Translations under genes and position numbers: made by a program
Notes under the pieces: model-generated
Seen by the model: only the letters and a program-made list of their open reading frames with translations
Databases searched by the model: none
What the model was told of the DNA's origin: nothing
Assembly (NCBI GenBank): GCA_018350325.1
Contig: JAEVLN010000014.1
Coordinates: 1,390,001-1,454,000 of the forward strand
From: Globodera rostochiensis
Taxonomy: Eukaryota > Nematoda > Chromadorea > Rhabditida > Heteroderidae
DNA: 64,000 bases
Reading direction: 5' to 3'
Shown: positions 22,461 to 33,100 of the stretch, piece by piece
How the letters are laid out: each line of letters begins with the position of its first letter
How positions within the stretch are numbered: position 1 is the first letter of the stretch

Positions 22461-23715
22461 ATGTCATCTATTGGTGCTTCAAATCCGCTTGGAAGTTTGT
22501 GAGTTTTTATTTATTTTTCTTTGCATTTTAAATACATATTTAGGAGCAACGTTGGCTCCATTGGCAATTGGGTGGATGCTGTGGATCAAGAAACGGGTCG
22601 GTTTTAATATGTTTTTATTCATCTTGGGCAACTTTTAGCCTTAAAATCCAATAAAGATACATTTTTTGGATTTTTTTAGCACAAAAGCGAAGCGAGTTTT
22701 TAAAAGACGGCATCAAAACCGTTATTGATTACGTTGTTGAACCAGATGGAAGCAAAAGCAAGGTTTGAACCGGCTTATGAGCTAAACCTTTAAGTCCATG
22801 TTACTTATTGTTCAGGTGATTGCCACATACAAAGTAATTCGTAAAAAAGTGCCCCGTGTGGTCGCAGAGCGAAAAAGTTGGAAGAAATTTGGCGCTTCAA
22901 AGGATGACGGGCCCGGCCCGAACATCAACACGACGTATGTGGCGGACGAAGTTGAGGTCCAATTCACCAATCGTCCCGGGGAGCAGGACGAGCGGGACGA
23001 GAAGGCGTCTGACCCACTCCTGAAGGGACAGTCTTCGAAGGCACACTGCCGCTTTTGCAAATCGGACGAGCATTGGAGCGTCGTCTGTCCTTACAAGGTC
23101 GAGGCACTTTGGTGTTGTTAGTGGGGAGGAGGGGTTAAATTCTTTCAAATTAAATACATGTTAATTTTGCGGGTTAAGGAAATGTTCAAGGATATTTCTG
23201 AAGAAGAACAACCGGATCCGGACAAAGGCGGTCTCAATAAGCTAACCGCCGGACGTTACGTTCCGCCATCACAACGAGGCGGAGCGGGCGAACGTTCGAC
23301 GATGACCACCGGTGTGAAATGGGAAAGATTTATGTGCAAATTTCAAAATTTCTTGTTTAGGGACAGAACAGCGCCACTCGGACGATTACACCGTTCGCAT
23401 AACAAATTTGCCTGAGGATTCGGAAACTTTGGAGGACGATTTGCGTGCGTTGTTCAGCCGAGCTGGTCGCATCGTTCGCTTTTATTTGGCACGCGACAAA
23501 AGTACGGGGCGGCCGAAGGGATTTGCTTTCGTCACTTTTGCTACCCAAATGGACGCGGAGAAGGCCATTCAGGAGATAAACGGGGCCAAAATGGAACATC
23601 TCATCCTGAAGGTGGAGTGGACAAAGTGAGTTATGGGCTGATCAGAATTGATCAGATTGTGAACGGTTGGTTGTTTGGGGCTAATTTAAAATTAATTGCC
23701 AGACCGTCAACCTGA
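22461..23715 (+). CDS. EIF3G: Translation initiation factor eIF3 subunit G
   Basis: Seven exons: 22461-22498, 22544-22596, 22680-22762, 22816-23097, 23179-23311, 23361-23625 and 23703-23715; 288 aa. eIF3g is an RNA-binding subunit of eIF3, which recruits mRNA to the 40S ribosome and promotes scanning. Family blocks, in order, are NWVDAVD, DGIKTVIDYVVEPDGSK, VIRKKVPRVVAERKSWKKFG, a zinc knuckle CRFCKSDEHWSVVCPY, LTAGRYVPPSQR, and a C-terminal RRM with RNP2 VRITNLPE and RNP1 KGFAFVTF, ending LKVEWTKPST. The last exon contributes only 13 coding bases (end of Lys, Pro, Ser, Thr, stop). The length is slightly below human (320 aa), mainly from a shorter N-terminus. The start ATG precedes SSIGASNPLGSL. 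Confidence 0.96.
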
Positions 23716-23888
23716 ATGCTTTGCCGGTCGCATTTTGGCACCGGAATGACACAATTGGAAAAAGAATTTATTTAAGGTGATTTCTTCTGTGTTTGTTTTA
23801 TACATTACATTGTTGTGGGGAATTAAAAACAAGTTTATATTTCAATATCGGGTTTAAATGCTTGCTGGTTCTAGTTTTTTAACTTCCA

Positions 23889-24715
23889 TCATAAGTCGCC
23901 TTTGATGTTTGGCTGGTCAATCAGGTGGTAGAAGAAACTGAAATTAAGCCATTTCTAGGACAATGGGACAACTCGGCTCATTGCATTGCAATTCATACGC
24001 AATAAAAGTGTGTAAATTGCAAAACTGGCCGAGCGATACTCACTGACCAGTCCCGAACTTTGTTGAAGTCGTTCAGACAGAACAAATACCGGAAGTAATC
24101 GGGGGGGACTCCGTTGGTCGTCTCACAATAGGCCATGCAGCCTGGTAGAACTCCTCAAAAGTTGAACATTTTTCTCCTGCTTCCAATCGTTGCCCCTCTC
24201 CCAACCTTTGGCCTTGCAGCACTGGCGATGGTCTCCACGGCTGGAGGCACAATCCCACATTTGGCCAACGGTGGGGCCACGTGTGACGCACGTGGACAAG
24301 AAAATCAGGATCTTTTTGATGATTAGGGGATTTAACGGTGTGTGAATGCAGATAGATATGCCTACGGACTTCATTCTTCAGTAATTACCCCGAGGGTGTT
24401 TATTTTGGATGTCCCCCAAGGCAGTGACTTTCTTGCCTCATTTGTCAGATTTGGGCGTACCCGTCTTTCTTCCCCACTCACTGAGTTTGAGCTGAGCGCA
24501 TTCCAATCGCAGAAGCGGCTTTTGCAGTCAGCGTCCGCCTGGTCCAACTTGGCACAGCACATCTTCAGCTTCTCGTGCGGCGTGTGCCCCCGCGGCGTTT
24601 TCTCGGGCAATTGCTCTTGCGTTTGGGGCTGCTGGAAAAGCAGTGGGAACATCTGATTTTGACTGTGCGCAACAGAGGCCAACAGAAGCAAGGACAGCGT
24701 CGAGGAGACAATCAT
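23889..24715 (-). CDS. Secreted DB-module protein 1
   Basis: Four exons (24482-24715, 24206-24311, 24048-24153, 23889-23937) give 164 aa. A signal peptide ([18 protein letters not shown]) is followed by a Gln/Pro-rich linker and a nematode DB-type cysteine module: [71 protein letters not shown]. The spacing CC-C-C, WxCA, CC, CxxYC, C, C is characteristic of this extracellular nematode domain, whose molecular role is unknown. It is a close paralogue of the gene at 25203-26136, with matching exon phases around the module. Start is the ATG of the signal peptide. Confidence 0.85.
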
Positions 24716-25202
24716 TGAAAGTTATCGGAGGGAGATAAATTGGATGAGACCGCGTTCGTTGTGGTTATTGCAATCGCCCCGGGCGAATCCAGAGACGTCA
24801 TCCAAACCTCGTTAAATATTGGAGAAAACAAATCCCCCCCCCCCTCCACCTCCCTCCCATTCTCTGTTCGGACTTTGCATATCCCTCCTACCGACGGCAA
24901 ATCATCCATCTTCACCCACCCGTCCATCGACGGACTTGTTCTCTTCCCAAACCCCAAACCATAATTACAGCGATGATTCATCCATTTATTCATCTCATCT
25001 CCTCTTCCATCGCCTCTGTCTCCCAAAAAAACCCGTCGCATTTGCCCTAACAAATATTTGCGTTGACTCTCAATTCGATTTATTTGTCTTAGGATTGAAG
25101 AAGTTTTACACTTTCAATGAATTTATTCGAATAAATTAAGGAATTTACAAAGTGAATAAACTGTCAATTTGTCGCTTTACCATCGCGGCGGCGGCAATTC
25201 GT

Positions 25203-26136
25203 TCAATGCGCATCCAAATAGTCTTTAAAGCAGTCCCGAATTTCGTTGAAGTTCTCGACACAGAGTCTAAATTGCCTTTGGGGAAAGTGAAAAGTGTTGT
25301 GTACGTACGCATAGTCAATGTAATTGTTGGGCACTCCGTCTTGGGCTGAGCAGTACGCCATGCACGTCTTGGACACGCCTTTCTCCTTGGGTAGAATGGC
25401 AACACAATTAGAGAATATCCGACAAAAAAACAAACTTTGCAGCATTTTGTGTGGTCAACTCGACTCGAGGCACAGTCCCACATGTGACCCACCTGAAGTG
25501 GTAGAGGGTACGGTACTCCAGGGGGGGGGGGGGGAGAGGGTACAGTACTCCAGGGGGAGGGTACGGTACTTCAGGGGGAGGGGAGGGAGTACGGTACTCC
25601 AGGGGACGGAGGGGGGGGGGGGTTGTACAGTACTTTAAACTTTCAGTAGCACGCTCAGGCTTTGTGACTCATTCTTGAGTAATCAAAAATCGGGAAAACG
25701 CTATATCTGATCTGACCATGACCTCTGTCTGACCAGAAGAACCAAAGTCATGGAATTTGTCCAAAAAACAATTTTCCGAATGATTAATGCGTTTAGTTTT
25801 GTGTGTAACGCACCGTTTCCCCTCTGTCTTTGCACGTTGACATGAAGTTGAGCACCTTAAGGTTTAATTTAGTTCAGTTTCCGGGAAATTTCAAAAATTC
25901 CATCCCACCCGAACCCCCTCCCCCCGCCCGTTATTCTCAGAAACACTTACATTTGCCTGTGAAATTGCGTCAAAGTCACAGAATCGCTCCACACAGTATT
26001 TGTCATCCGTCTTGCTGTTCAATTTGGAGCAGCACTTTTTAAGTTTGGAATTGGCATCCGAAGAAACGATGGGAAAGTGGGGAAGAACGAAGGTTAAACA
26101 GAACAAAAGGGCAACACAATGAACAGATTTTGACAT
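25203..26136 (-). CDS. Secreted DB-module protein 2
   Basis: Five exons: 25951-26136, 25814-25855, 25436-25492, 25309-25385 and 25203-25275; 144 aa. A signal peptide (CVALLFCLTFVLPHFPIVSS) precedes the module [76 protein letters not shown]. Exon 2 encodes only 14 residues and sits between a 95-nt intron and a 321-nt intron that carries the GGTAC minisatellite (25507-25635). It is a tandem paralogue of the DB gene ending at 24715, 488 bp downstream on the same strand. Function is unknown beyond the secreted nematode DB family. Confidence 0.82.
25507..25635. repeat. Minisatellite with poly-G spacers in a DB-gene intron
   Basis: About four and a half copies of GGTAC(G/A)GTACT(C/T)CAGGGG, each followed by G-rich spacers of variable length (up to 14 Gs). 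Confidence 0.85.
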
Positions 26137-26339
26137 GGCACTTCTGCGAATATCTTCTGAATGTTTTGGGCATTTGAAGAGGAAAATGAGCGGCACAAAT
26201 TTTGCCCCCGCGGGGACGCGATGAGCAAAAGAATTATTACCCCCCGAAAGTGTTCTGCTGAAGTTCCAAACACTGAAAGGTTCGACACTTTTTAAATGGC
26301 TGTGGTGCAGGGGAAATGGGGACGGCTGCGAGAATCCGA

Positions 26340-26416
26340 AGGGGGGGGGGAAGCGAGACCCAATGGATGAAAAAATGGGGGGGGGGAGTGATGGGAGGGG
26401 GGGGGAGGGGGGGGGT
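26340..26416. repeat. Poly-G-rich low-complexity tract
   Basis: Successive runs of 6-10 Gs occur between 26340 and 26416, upstream of DB gene 2. Frames reading Pro-rich proteins across it are artefacts of the tract. Confidence 0.7.
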
Positions 26417-26714
26417 GGGTCGATGGTCGTAAGACGGAGGGTTGTCATCACCCAAAATAGGGCAGACAGAAAGCGATCAGGATGAACAGCGAGAGGCTGG
26501 CTAGCGAAGGGATGTCGCGCAAAACAGTTTAATTATTATTGTTTTTGGCGAATTCGCGGGATTTCGGGTCAACCGATCACTCATCCCAAACGCGGAGAAT
26601 GGCGTCCGACTATCGTTTTTGTGACTTTTTATGTTCGCTGTTCACCAACGGTGCCGTGCCGAAAGAGAAAAGAGTAAATGAGTTTAAAGTTTAAACTCTA
26701 AAACGCCATTTATG

Positions 26715-26728
26715 GTTGCCATGGAAAT
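26715..26728 (+). promoter_or_regulatory. X-box (RFX/DAF-19 site) upstream of BBS1
   Basis: GTTGCCATGGAAAT matches the nematode X-box (RYYNYYWWRRNRAC-like, imperfect palindrome) at 13 of 14 positions. It lies 144 bp before the BBS1 ATG, inside the usual distance for ciliary genes controlled by the RFX factor DAF-19. Confidence 0.85.
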
Positions 26729-26871
26729 TTGACTCATTTTGGTCGTGAATTGACGGCATTCATTTGCAATTTAACATTTGAAAGTTTTGTTGCGCTTCTT
26801 TCGATGCTTTCAATGCTGAACGGTATGAACACTTAAATAGGGTCGCTTTATCTTTTTGGAGTTAATCCAAA

Positions 26872-29269
26872 ATGTCCGTTCTGTCAGTGAATACCAGTAA
26901 CAAATGGACGCGTGCCCTGTGGGAGCCCGCCGCCGGCGTTGCGGCCACAAAGTCTTGCGTTGCTTTGAGTGACTTGCAGGGTCAGCACGACTTTCAGTTG
27001 GTGCTGGTGGACGAGTCGGCGACGCCAAGTCGGCTGAAGCTGTTCAAAGGGCTGAGGACGGTCATCGAATCGGTGTTGGCCGATGTGCCCTCCGGCATTG
27101 CCAGCTTTGTGTGCGATCTGGTGGGCATTATTGTGAAATAGAACTGCCGGTTATCGGCAGAAGCTTCTCCTCTTACTAAGGGAAAAGCCGAGTCGACTTG
27201 CTTGGCTGTCGCATGCGGCGCCAGTCTGCTAATCTACCGCAATATGAAACCCTATTACCGGTACAAAGTGCCGCAAAAGGACATTTTACCCTCCGAATCC
27301 GAACTTTGGAACCGCCTAAAGCAAGGCAAAATTCAGAAGGGCCAACTTATCGATGGGCTTAAGGTAATCATCCCACGGGACAATTTAATTTCAAATGAGG
27401 TCAATCAATGTAAAGCCTCAACAATTTAAGCAAGAATTTTGTGTCCAAATGTTTTACCCTTTCATTAGCAACTCCATATGGAACATTCAATTGGCGTGAT
27501 GAGTTACCAAAGTCAGCAGCTTTTAACTTTGGACCCAGACGCTTCGACGACCGGTGGAGGAGGCGAATCCATGCAAAATGCGTTCATCGAATTTGTGCTG
27601 AAAAAAGAGACGCGAGGGGAGGGCGACGGGGACGTACAACTGCAGAACGTGCAGATCACATGTCTGGCAACCATCCCGCGCAACCAATCGCAAACATCGG
27701 CGGTGGTTCGACTTTTGTTCCTTTCATTTTGCCCAACCATTCACAGGATGTGCTAATCCTCGGCACGGAACGGGGCTCAGTTTATTTTGTGGACTCGCAA
27801 GCTTACACCCTCCTCCAGCACAATACGATCGCGGCAGTGCCCGTAAAGATGCTTCCCGTTGGTTAGTGGGCGGTTCGTTCTTTACATCGGCCGGCATTTG
27901 CTCGTCAGGGCACTTTGACTTGGCATACCGGCTCATTGTGTGCACCCGGGAGCATGACGTTTTTGTGTTGAGGAGGAGCGGGAGGGGCGAGTTCAGCGTC
28001 AACTCATTTTTCATCCGGGAATATCCGTTCGATGTGGTGCTTTGTGCTAGCCTGGTAATGCCGTGGATCCAACGGCTTGGGTTATTGAATATTCTTCGTG
28101 AAGTTAGTGTTTGCCACCCGTAAACGCTGTATCGTCTTCTACAGCCTGAAGGGTCGCCGTCAAAATTCAATAAAATTTGAACACAACATCAACGACATCG
28201 AGCAGTTTTACTATGAGCCCAAACAGTTCAGTTTCAATGGAGGCCAAAGCTTCCATGTTTAATGCGCGACGTCTTCAGATATAACGGCGTTCTGGTCGCG
28301 TTGGTCAATGAAATTCATTTGTACGTCAACCAATTGCGCGTGGACACAATTCGAATGGACCATCCGATCGAATGGATTCGATTCGGGCGGATGGGTCGCG
28401 AGGAGGGCGTTTTGGTCATTGCCACCGTCGGTGGGTGAATTGGGGGGAGGGGGAATTGGTGGAAGGGCACAAACGAACGCTCTCTCCCAAAGGTGGGGGG
28501 CTTTGTGTCAAAATCTTTCGTCGAGTGGCCAATTTCGAGGAGAGTCGCCTGACGACGACGGCACAACGAAAGCCAACAAAGAATACAATTGAATTGCCGA
28601 AAAAGTCGCGCACTTTCGTTGATCAGAGCCTTAGGGAACGGCAAAATGTGCAACTTTTACACCAAGTAAATGGGCGGGGGAAGAGGGGGGGGGGGGGGGA
28701 ATTGGACTTCAAACGAATGCAATTCTTGCAGATTTACCAGAGAGATTGGTTTATGCTCAAATGGCACGCGACGAAAACATTTGCCGAGCTGAAGACCGGT
28801 CGTCAGGGTGGGGGCGGTTTGTCGTTGCCAACCGCCGATTCGGACGAGCCCATCCAAATCCAATACGACCTTTTGGGCTTCGGCCCGCTTTTTCGCCTCA
28901 AAATTCGACTCGTCGCCAGCAAGTGAGCAAAAAAAGACAACCATTTTATGAATAAATTGAGGAAACTGGACGGTCAGAACCGTTGGATGGCCTTTGTGTT
29001 CAACGCCGACGAGTACATTTTCACCGATCGGTTGGCGCAACACTTTTTTTCAATAAAAAGATTTTTTCAACAACTAAAGAATGATCCCAATCCCCCGGCC
29101 GCTGATGCCAAATCGTCCGGTGACTCTGTGCACGGACATTCGTTGTCTCCACCCGGAGAAACAACTCGTTGAGGAGGAAGTGCAAATGTTGTTGTGCCGG
29201 GAAGAGCGGGCCAGGCCGGTATGGACGGCCAACTTTCAAATGCCATTGAGCGAGTTGGAGATTATTTGA
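26872..29269 (+). CDS. BBS1: Bardet-Biedl syndrome protein 1 (BBSome subunit)
   Basis: Eleven in-phase exons: 26872-27108, 27181-27363, 27469-27702, 27747-27861, 27909-28054, 28104-28225, 28279-28430, 28493-28665, 28732-28922, 28962-29030 and 29080-29269; 603 aa (human 593). BBS1 is the beta-propeller subunit through which the BBSome binds ARL6 and carries membrane cargo in cilia. Family blocks are NKWTRALWEP, CVALSDLQGQHDFQLVLVDE, RLKLFKGLRTVIES, IYRNMKPYYRYKVPQ, DVLILGTERGSVYFVD, WIRFGRMGREEGVLVIATVG, ELPKKSRTFVDQSLRER and the C-terminal VWTANFQMPLSE. An X-box 144 bp upstream fits expression in ciliated sensory neurons. The last part of exon 9 to the 3' flank is duplicated at 33101-33598. 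Confidence 0.95.
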
Positions 29270-29405
29270 TGATAAAATTAACGATAATATTTTTATGTTG
29301 CAATTTTTAAACGCAAAAAAATGCTTTTCACTTCGCTTCTGCGCTCGATGGTGTCTTTACTGCTGCTGCGCAATCAGGGGGGGGGGATCGTATCGCGTTT
29401 CAGCT
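28909..29405 (+). repeat. BBS1 3'-end segment, source copy of a direct duplication
   Basis: Near-identical to 33101-33598. It covers the last 14 nt of exon 9, the last two introns and exons of BBS1, and about 136 bp of 3' flank. This copy keeps the intact reading frame. Confidence 0.93.
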
Positions 29406-31168
29406 TTAGGAAATTTTTTGTGAATGTGAGTCAATGATAATGTAATTAACGAAAATTTCCATCCTATTTTATTTGATTTTACGTTGCGCTAAACAAAAAA
29501 AGCCAAAACAATATTAGGAGTACTGTAACAGCTCACCCCCCAATTTTTCGAAAAAAATGTAAGTCAATGTATTCCCATTCCGTGTCCCGACAAAACGCCG
29601 ATGGAATTTTTTAAAATTTGGTGATTTTACGGAGCTAGGGGTGTTTTGAAAAAAGTTTTTGTCGAATCATACATATATACTAATCGACTCCGCTCGTCGA
29701 GCTGATTTAACATATCTTCAGACAATTTTAGAATAAAAAATATTTTCACAAATTTTTATCCAAATGGAAAAAACTGTGAATTTTTGGGCGTTTCGAACGC
29801 GCCGTTTTTGGCCGCCAGAGCGCTGGAGGTGGACACCGCGCTCTGTATGCCGAGTTATCTGTACCCCCCCCCCCCTCCACCATTTACTACAATATTTGTT
29901 TTTCTCCATTTGACACGCCTACATAATCTGCCCATAAATGCGTGGACATTTGACCTCTCCCTTCCATTCATTCAATTCCCCTCATTTGACTGGTCCGTGT
30001 TCTTCACAGTTCTGATTTGTGAGCAGCACTCGGGTGTTATCTGTGCTGCCTGCCCCCCCCCATTTAAACATGTTTATGGGGGATTCGGGGTCGTATAATC
30101 CGACCTCCGTTGCAACAAATTCGGGCCCAGAATTTGAACTTTTTCTCTAAATCATAATTTCCCAAATTTCTTTTGGTCTAAAATCGATCAAAATGCATGC
30201 ACCATTCGCAAATTCCCATCATTCGTCCATTTTGGATTTGGAGACCAAAAAGCAGAAAATCACACATATGTATGTAGTAAATCCCCAAAATATGCAACCG
30301 AAATAATTTTCACATAAAAATGTCATAGGTAGTTTATCTCAGACCCTTGGCAAAGAAATGGTATGTATCATTGTTTATTTGTATGCAAATCTTATGCATA
30401 TAAACAAATTTAGATAATTTATTAAAAACATTCTAACAAAAAATGTCTGAATTAAACCTCGAGCAGGTATGTTTATGGTGCCCGACCTGACTGTGCTTTT
30501 TTAAAAGAAATGTAGTATTCAGCGCATGTGCTTTTTTTGTAATGAATATTTTCAGATTTTTAAAAAATTTTTTCCATTAATTTTGTCCACTGGTCACCCT
30601 TAAAGTTTTGTCAACGTTGAGGAGTTATAACTCGGCTCAGAATGTTTTCAAAATCAAAGTTTTGATACCATTCGACTTTTCCCAACGAGACGAGTCGATT
30701 GATAACGAATTATAATAAATTGAGCCCTAATTTTTTTGAGTGTTGATATGCCGTAAACACACTTGTAATTCCACCTGCGGGATTATTTCTCAACCCCCTC
30801 CGATGGGGCAGGATTATTAGAGTGGGTGCGATTACGTGTTTACGGTATTTGACTTGTCAGAAATTTTGCTGGGATTGCTGCTTTAAATATGCTTGTAGTT
30901 CAACGTTACCTTTTAAAATTTGCTCTTTTAAAAAGTTACTAAAAATCCCAACACTATGCCAAAAAAGGCGTTTACTAAAAATCCCAGCATTATGCCGAAA
31001 AGAAGGCGTTTCTCCTTAATTTTTAAATTTTTTCCAAATGTTTCAGATTAGAGACCGGTAAAAAAAAATTTCCTGTAATGGGGTTTTTCAAAAAGTACGG
31101 GGCGGGAATTCCCGTCTTTTTCCCGTTCCCGTTAAAAATCCCGCCCGTCTCTATTTCAGACAATAAAA
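29406..31168. other. Non-coding AT-rich intergenic region
   Basis: No exon-like frames with splice signals. A frame near 29784-30098 is proline-rich only because of poly-C runs at 29865-29875 and 30054-30060. Two stretches (about 29668-29705 and 30685-30715) share a theme of a Cys/Arg-free ACGAGTCGATT-like core in opposite orientation and may be remnants of a dispersed repeat. Confidence 0.45.
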
Positions 31169-32107
31169 ATGGCCCGAAAGCGACTTCCCCCCGAACTTTT
31201 ATACGAAATAATTCTTTGCAAGGCGGGCTTCCGCCAGCAAATTCAGGTTTCCAATAAATTATCTAAAAAAAGTGCATTAAGGCAAAAAAAAGATTTTGGG
31301 CTCAAATAAAATACAGTCAATAGAATGAAAATTCAATATTCGTTTGCGATGATTCTAAGCCCCAAAAACAAGTAAAAAAAGCATATGAGCTGAGTACATT
31401 TCTTTTGAAAAAGGACATCTTGGGAACCCGGATCTCAAGTTATTTATGTATCTCCCGAGGAATTTCATTTCAGAAAGTTGAGCGTCTACGGCTCTCTTTG
31501 ACGGAATTCCGAAAGGAAGCGCTCTGGACAGTCATCAAAGAATCTCCAAATCAGGCGTCGACGGATTTCGTTCGCGATCTGGAAAATCTCTTTGCACAGC
31601 CAACCCCTCCAGCAATGCCCCCTCAGACGATGGTGACAACTTCGGACGGTTATGTAACACTTGAGGCAAAGCTTCCTACTCAGTTTGCGGAGACAAGTTC
31701 AGACGTTGGTTTTATCTTTCAATTATTTTCATGTATAAAAAAAAGAAAAAATGGTTTTTTCAGGATTCGCAATACTGCACTATTTGCCAAGGTCCATACG
31801 ACGACTGCGAGCATTTGTCATGCGCTTTTCAGCGGGGCTTAGAGAAGACTCCCAGCACGAGCAAGGCGGGGACTACCAAAGGCAGGGCGGGGACAAGCGT
31901 CGCGGGCCCCAGTAAGACGGAGACCAGCAAGGCAGGGGAGGAGACGACCAGTGCGATAGGCGAAGCTCCACGAAAACGTCGCAAGCTGAAGAAGTCGCCG
32001 ATGAAATTGTTCTGCAACAAAAAGGTAGCATAAATCATTATTTTACATATGATGAAAATCGTTTAATTATTTAGGAGGAGAGTTCATCGCCGGAGGAGCA
32101 AAAATGA
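31169..32107 (+). CDS. Unrecognised 200-aa protein with F-box-like N-terminus and Cys/His cluster
   Basis: Four exons in frame (31169-31246, 31474-31704, 31764-32024, 32075-32107; 603 nt). The N-terminus MARKRLPPELLYEIILCKAG resembles the start of an F-box but is too short to be sure. The middle contains RLSLTEFRKEALWTVIKES and a Pro/Thr linker. A possible zinc-binding cluster, YCTICQGPYDDCEHLSC, has four Cys and one His. The tail is Ser/Thr/Lys/Gly-rich with imperfect repeats (STSKAGTTKGRAG, SKTETSKAGEE), then a basic KRRKLKK nuclear-signal-like stretch and EESSSPEEQK. No family was recognised. Splice sites and uniform phase argue that it is real. Confidence 0.6.
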
Positions 32108-32902
32108 GGACGCACACACATGACGAAGACATTTTGTGCCGAATGGACACTTCTGTTGTGGTTTGACGATAAGGGTGGTAACCGCCGTTTGCCTTCTAAC
32201 ATAAAATGTAAAAATTTCGCGTGCTTTTCATTTCTTTTAACAATATTTTATGCAATTTTCCTTTAACTTTTTGCATAAATTTTGTTTCTTTTGATGAATT
32301 TTAACTCGGTTTTCTCCCGTCGCTTTTTTGTTCCGTTGTTGTTCCCCCGTACCATCTCTCGTGATGTTGTTCTTTTCCGCCGAGATGAAGACGGACGGCG
32401 ACAAATTGAACGACGGTCCTCCGGTTCTGCGAACAGCGGCGATTGTTATTTTGGTTGCTGAACTTTGCTTCCCACGTAAATTCCTCACTTTTTGCATTTG
32501 ACTGAAAAATGCCTTAAATTTAAAGGGCAGTCAGTGACCGTCAATGGGTTTCTTTAAAAGTGTTCAGCGCGTTAATCGAGGCAGGGAAATGCGCTCCAGC
32601 TATGGACGAGGCGCCGGAGCGTCCGAAAAAAAAGTCACCCAAAAAGGCAAAATTCGATGGACGACAGCGGAAAATCGAAAGAAGTGATTTGAGTTTTCGT
32701 CAAGTTGTTGGAGTTCGGGTAGTTCGTGATAGTTTAGTGACGCCAAAACTGAAAACCCGGGATTGAACCTGGACCGGAATTAGCTATAATGACCTGAGCG
32801 TGGGTTTCAGGTCGGGACCCGGACGTTCTGATCGATAAAATTTAACTCCCAAAATTTTTGTAGTCCTAAATCCTTTTCCATTTCAAAAAATAAATGTCTT
32901 AG
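32108..32902. other. Intergenic upstream of the orphan CK1 exon
   Basis: A short open frame at about 32580-32766 encodes a Lys-rich stretch (MDEAPERPKKKSPKKAK) with no splice links to a recognisable gene. The N-terminal kinase lobe (glycine-rich loop) expected before the CK1 exon is not found here. Confidence 0.45.
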
Positions 32903-33082
32903 GCTCGCCACCCGCAGTTGCTCTACGAGAGCAAGGTGTACAAGATCTTGCAGGGCGGTGATGGCATTCCGCACATTCGCTACTACGGCAATGAACGTGA
33001 CTACCACAGTCTGGTGGTGGATTTGCTTGGTCCATCGCTCGAAGACTTGTTCAACTTTTGCTGTCGACGCTTCACCATGAAG
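32903..33082 (+). pseudogene. Orphan casein kinase 1 exon
   Basis: One 60-codon exon flanked by a TCTTAG acceptor and a GTTTTT donor. It begins [19 protein letters not shown] and contains [30 protein letters not shown] and CCRRFTMK. This is the segment of casein kinase 1 that runs from the helix after the ATP-binding lysine to the start of the HRD region. Neither the glycine-rich loop and catalytic Lys upstream, nor the HRD/DFG motifs downstream, are present. Reading on past the donor enters the duplicated BBS1 tail and stops after [11 protein letters not shown]. It therefore looks like a truncated, exon-shuffled fragment rather than a working kinase. Confidence 0.85.
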
Positions 33083-33100
33083 GTTTTTAGAGGAGGCCCC

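Noticed and set aside
26237..26455. Pro-rich minus-strand frames
   Set aside because: Produced by G-rich low-complexity DNA upstream of DB gene 2.
29784..30098. 104-codon plus-strand frame with a Pro run
   Set aside because: Pro residues come from poly-C tracts; no start context, splice partners or domain.
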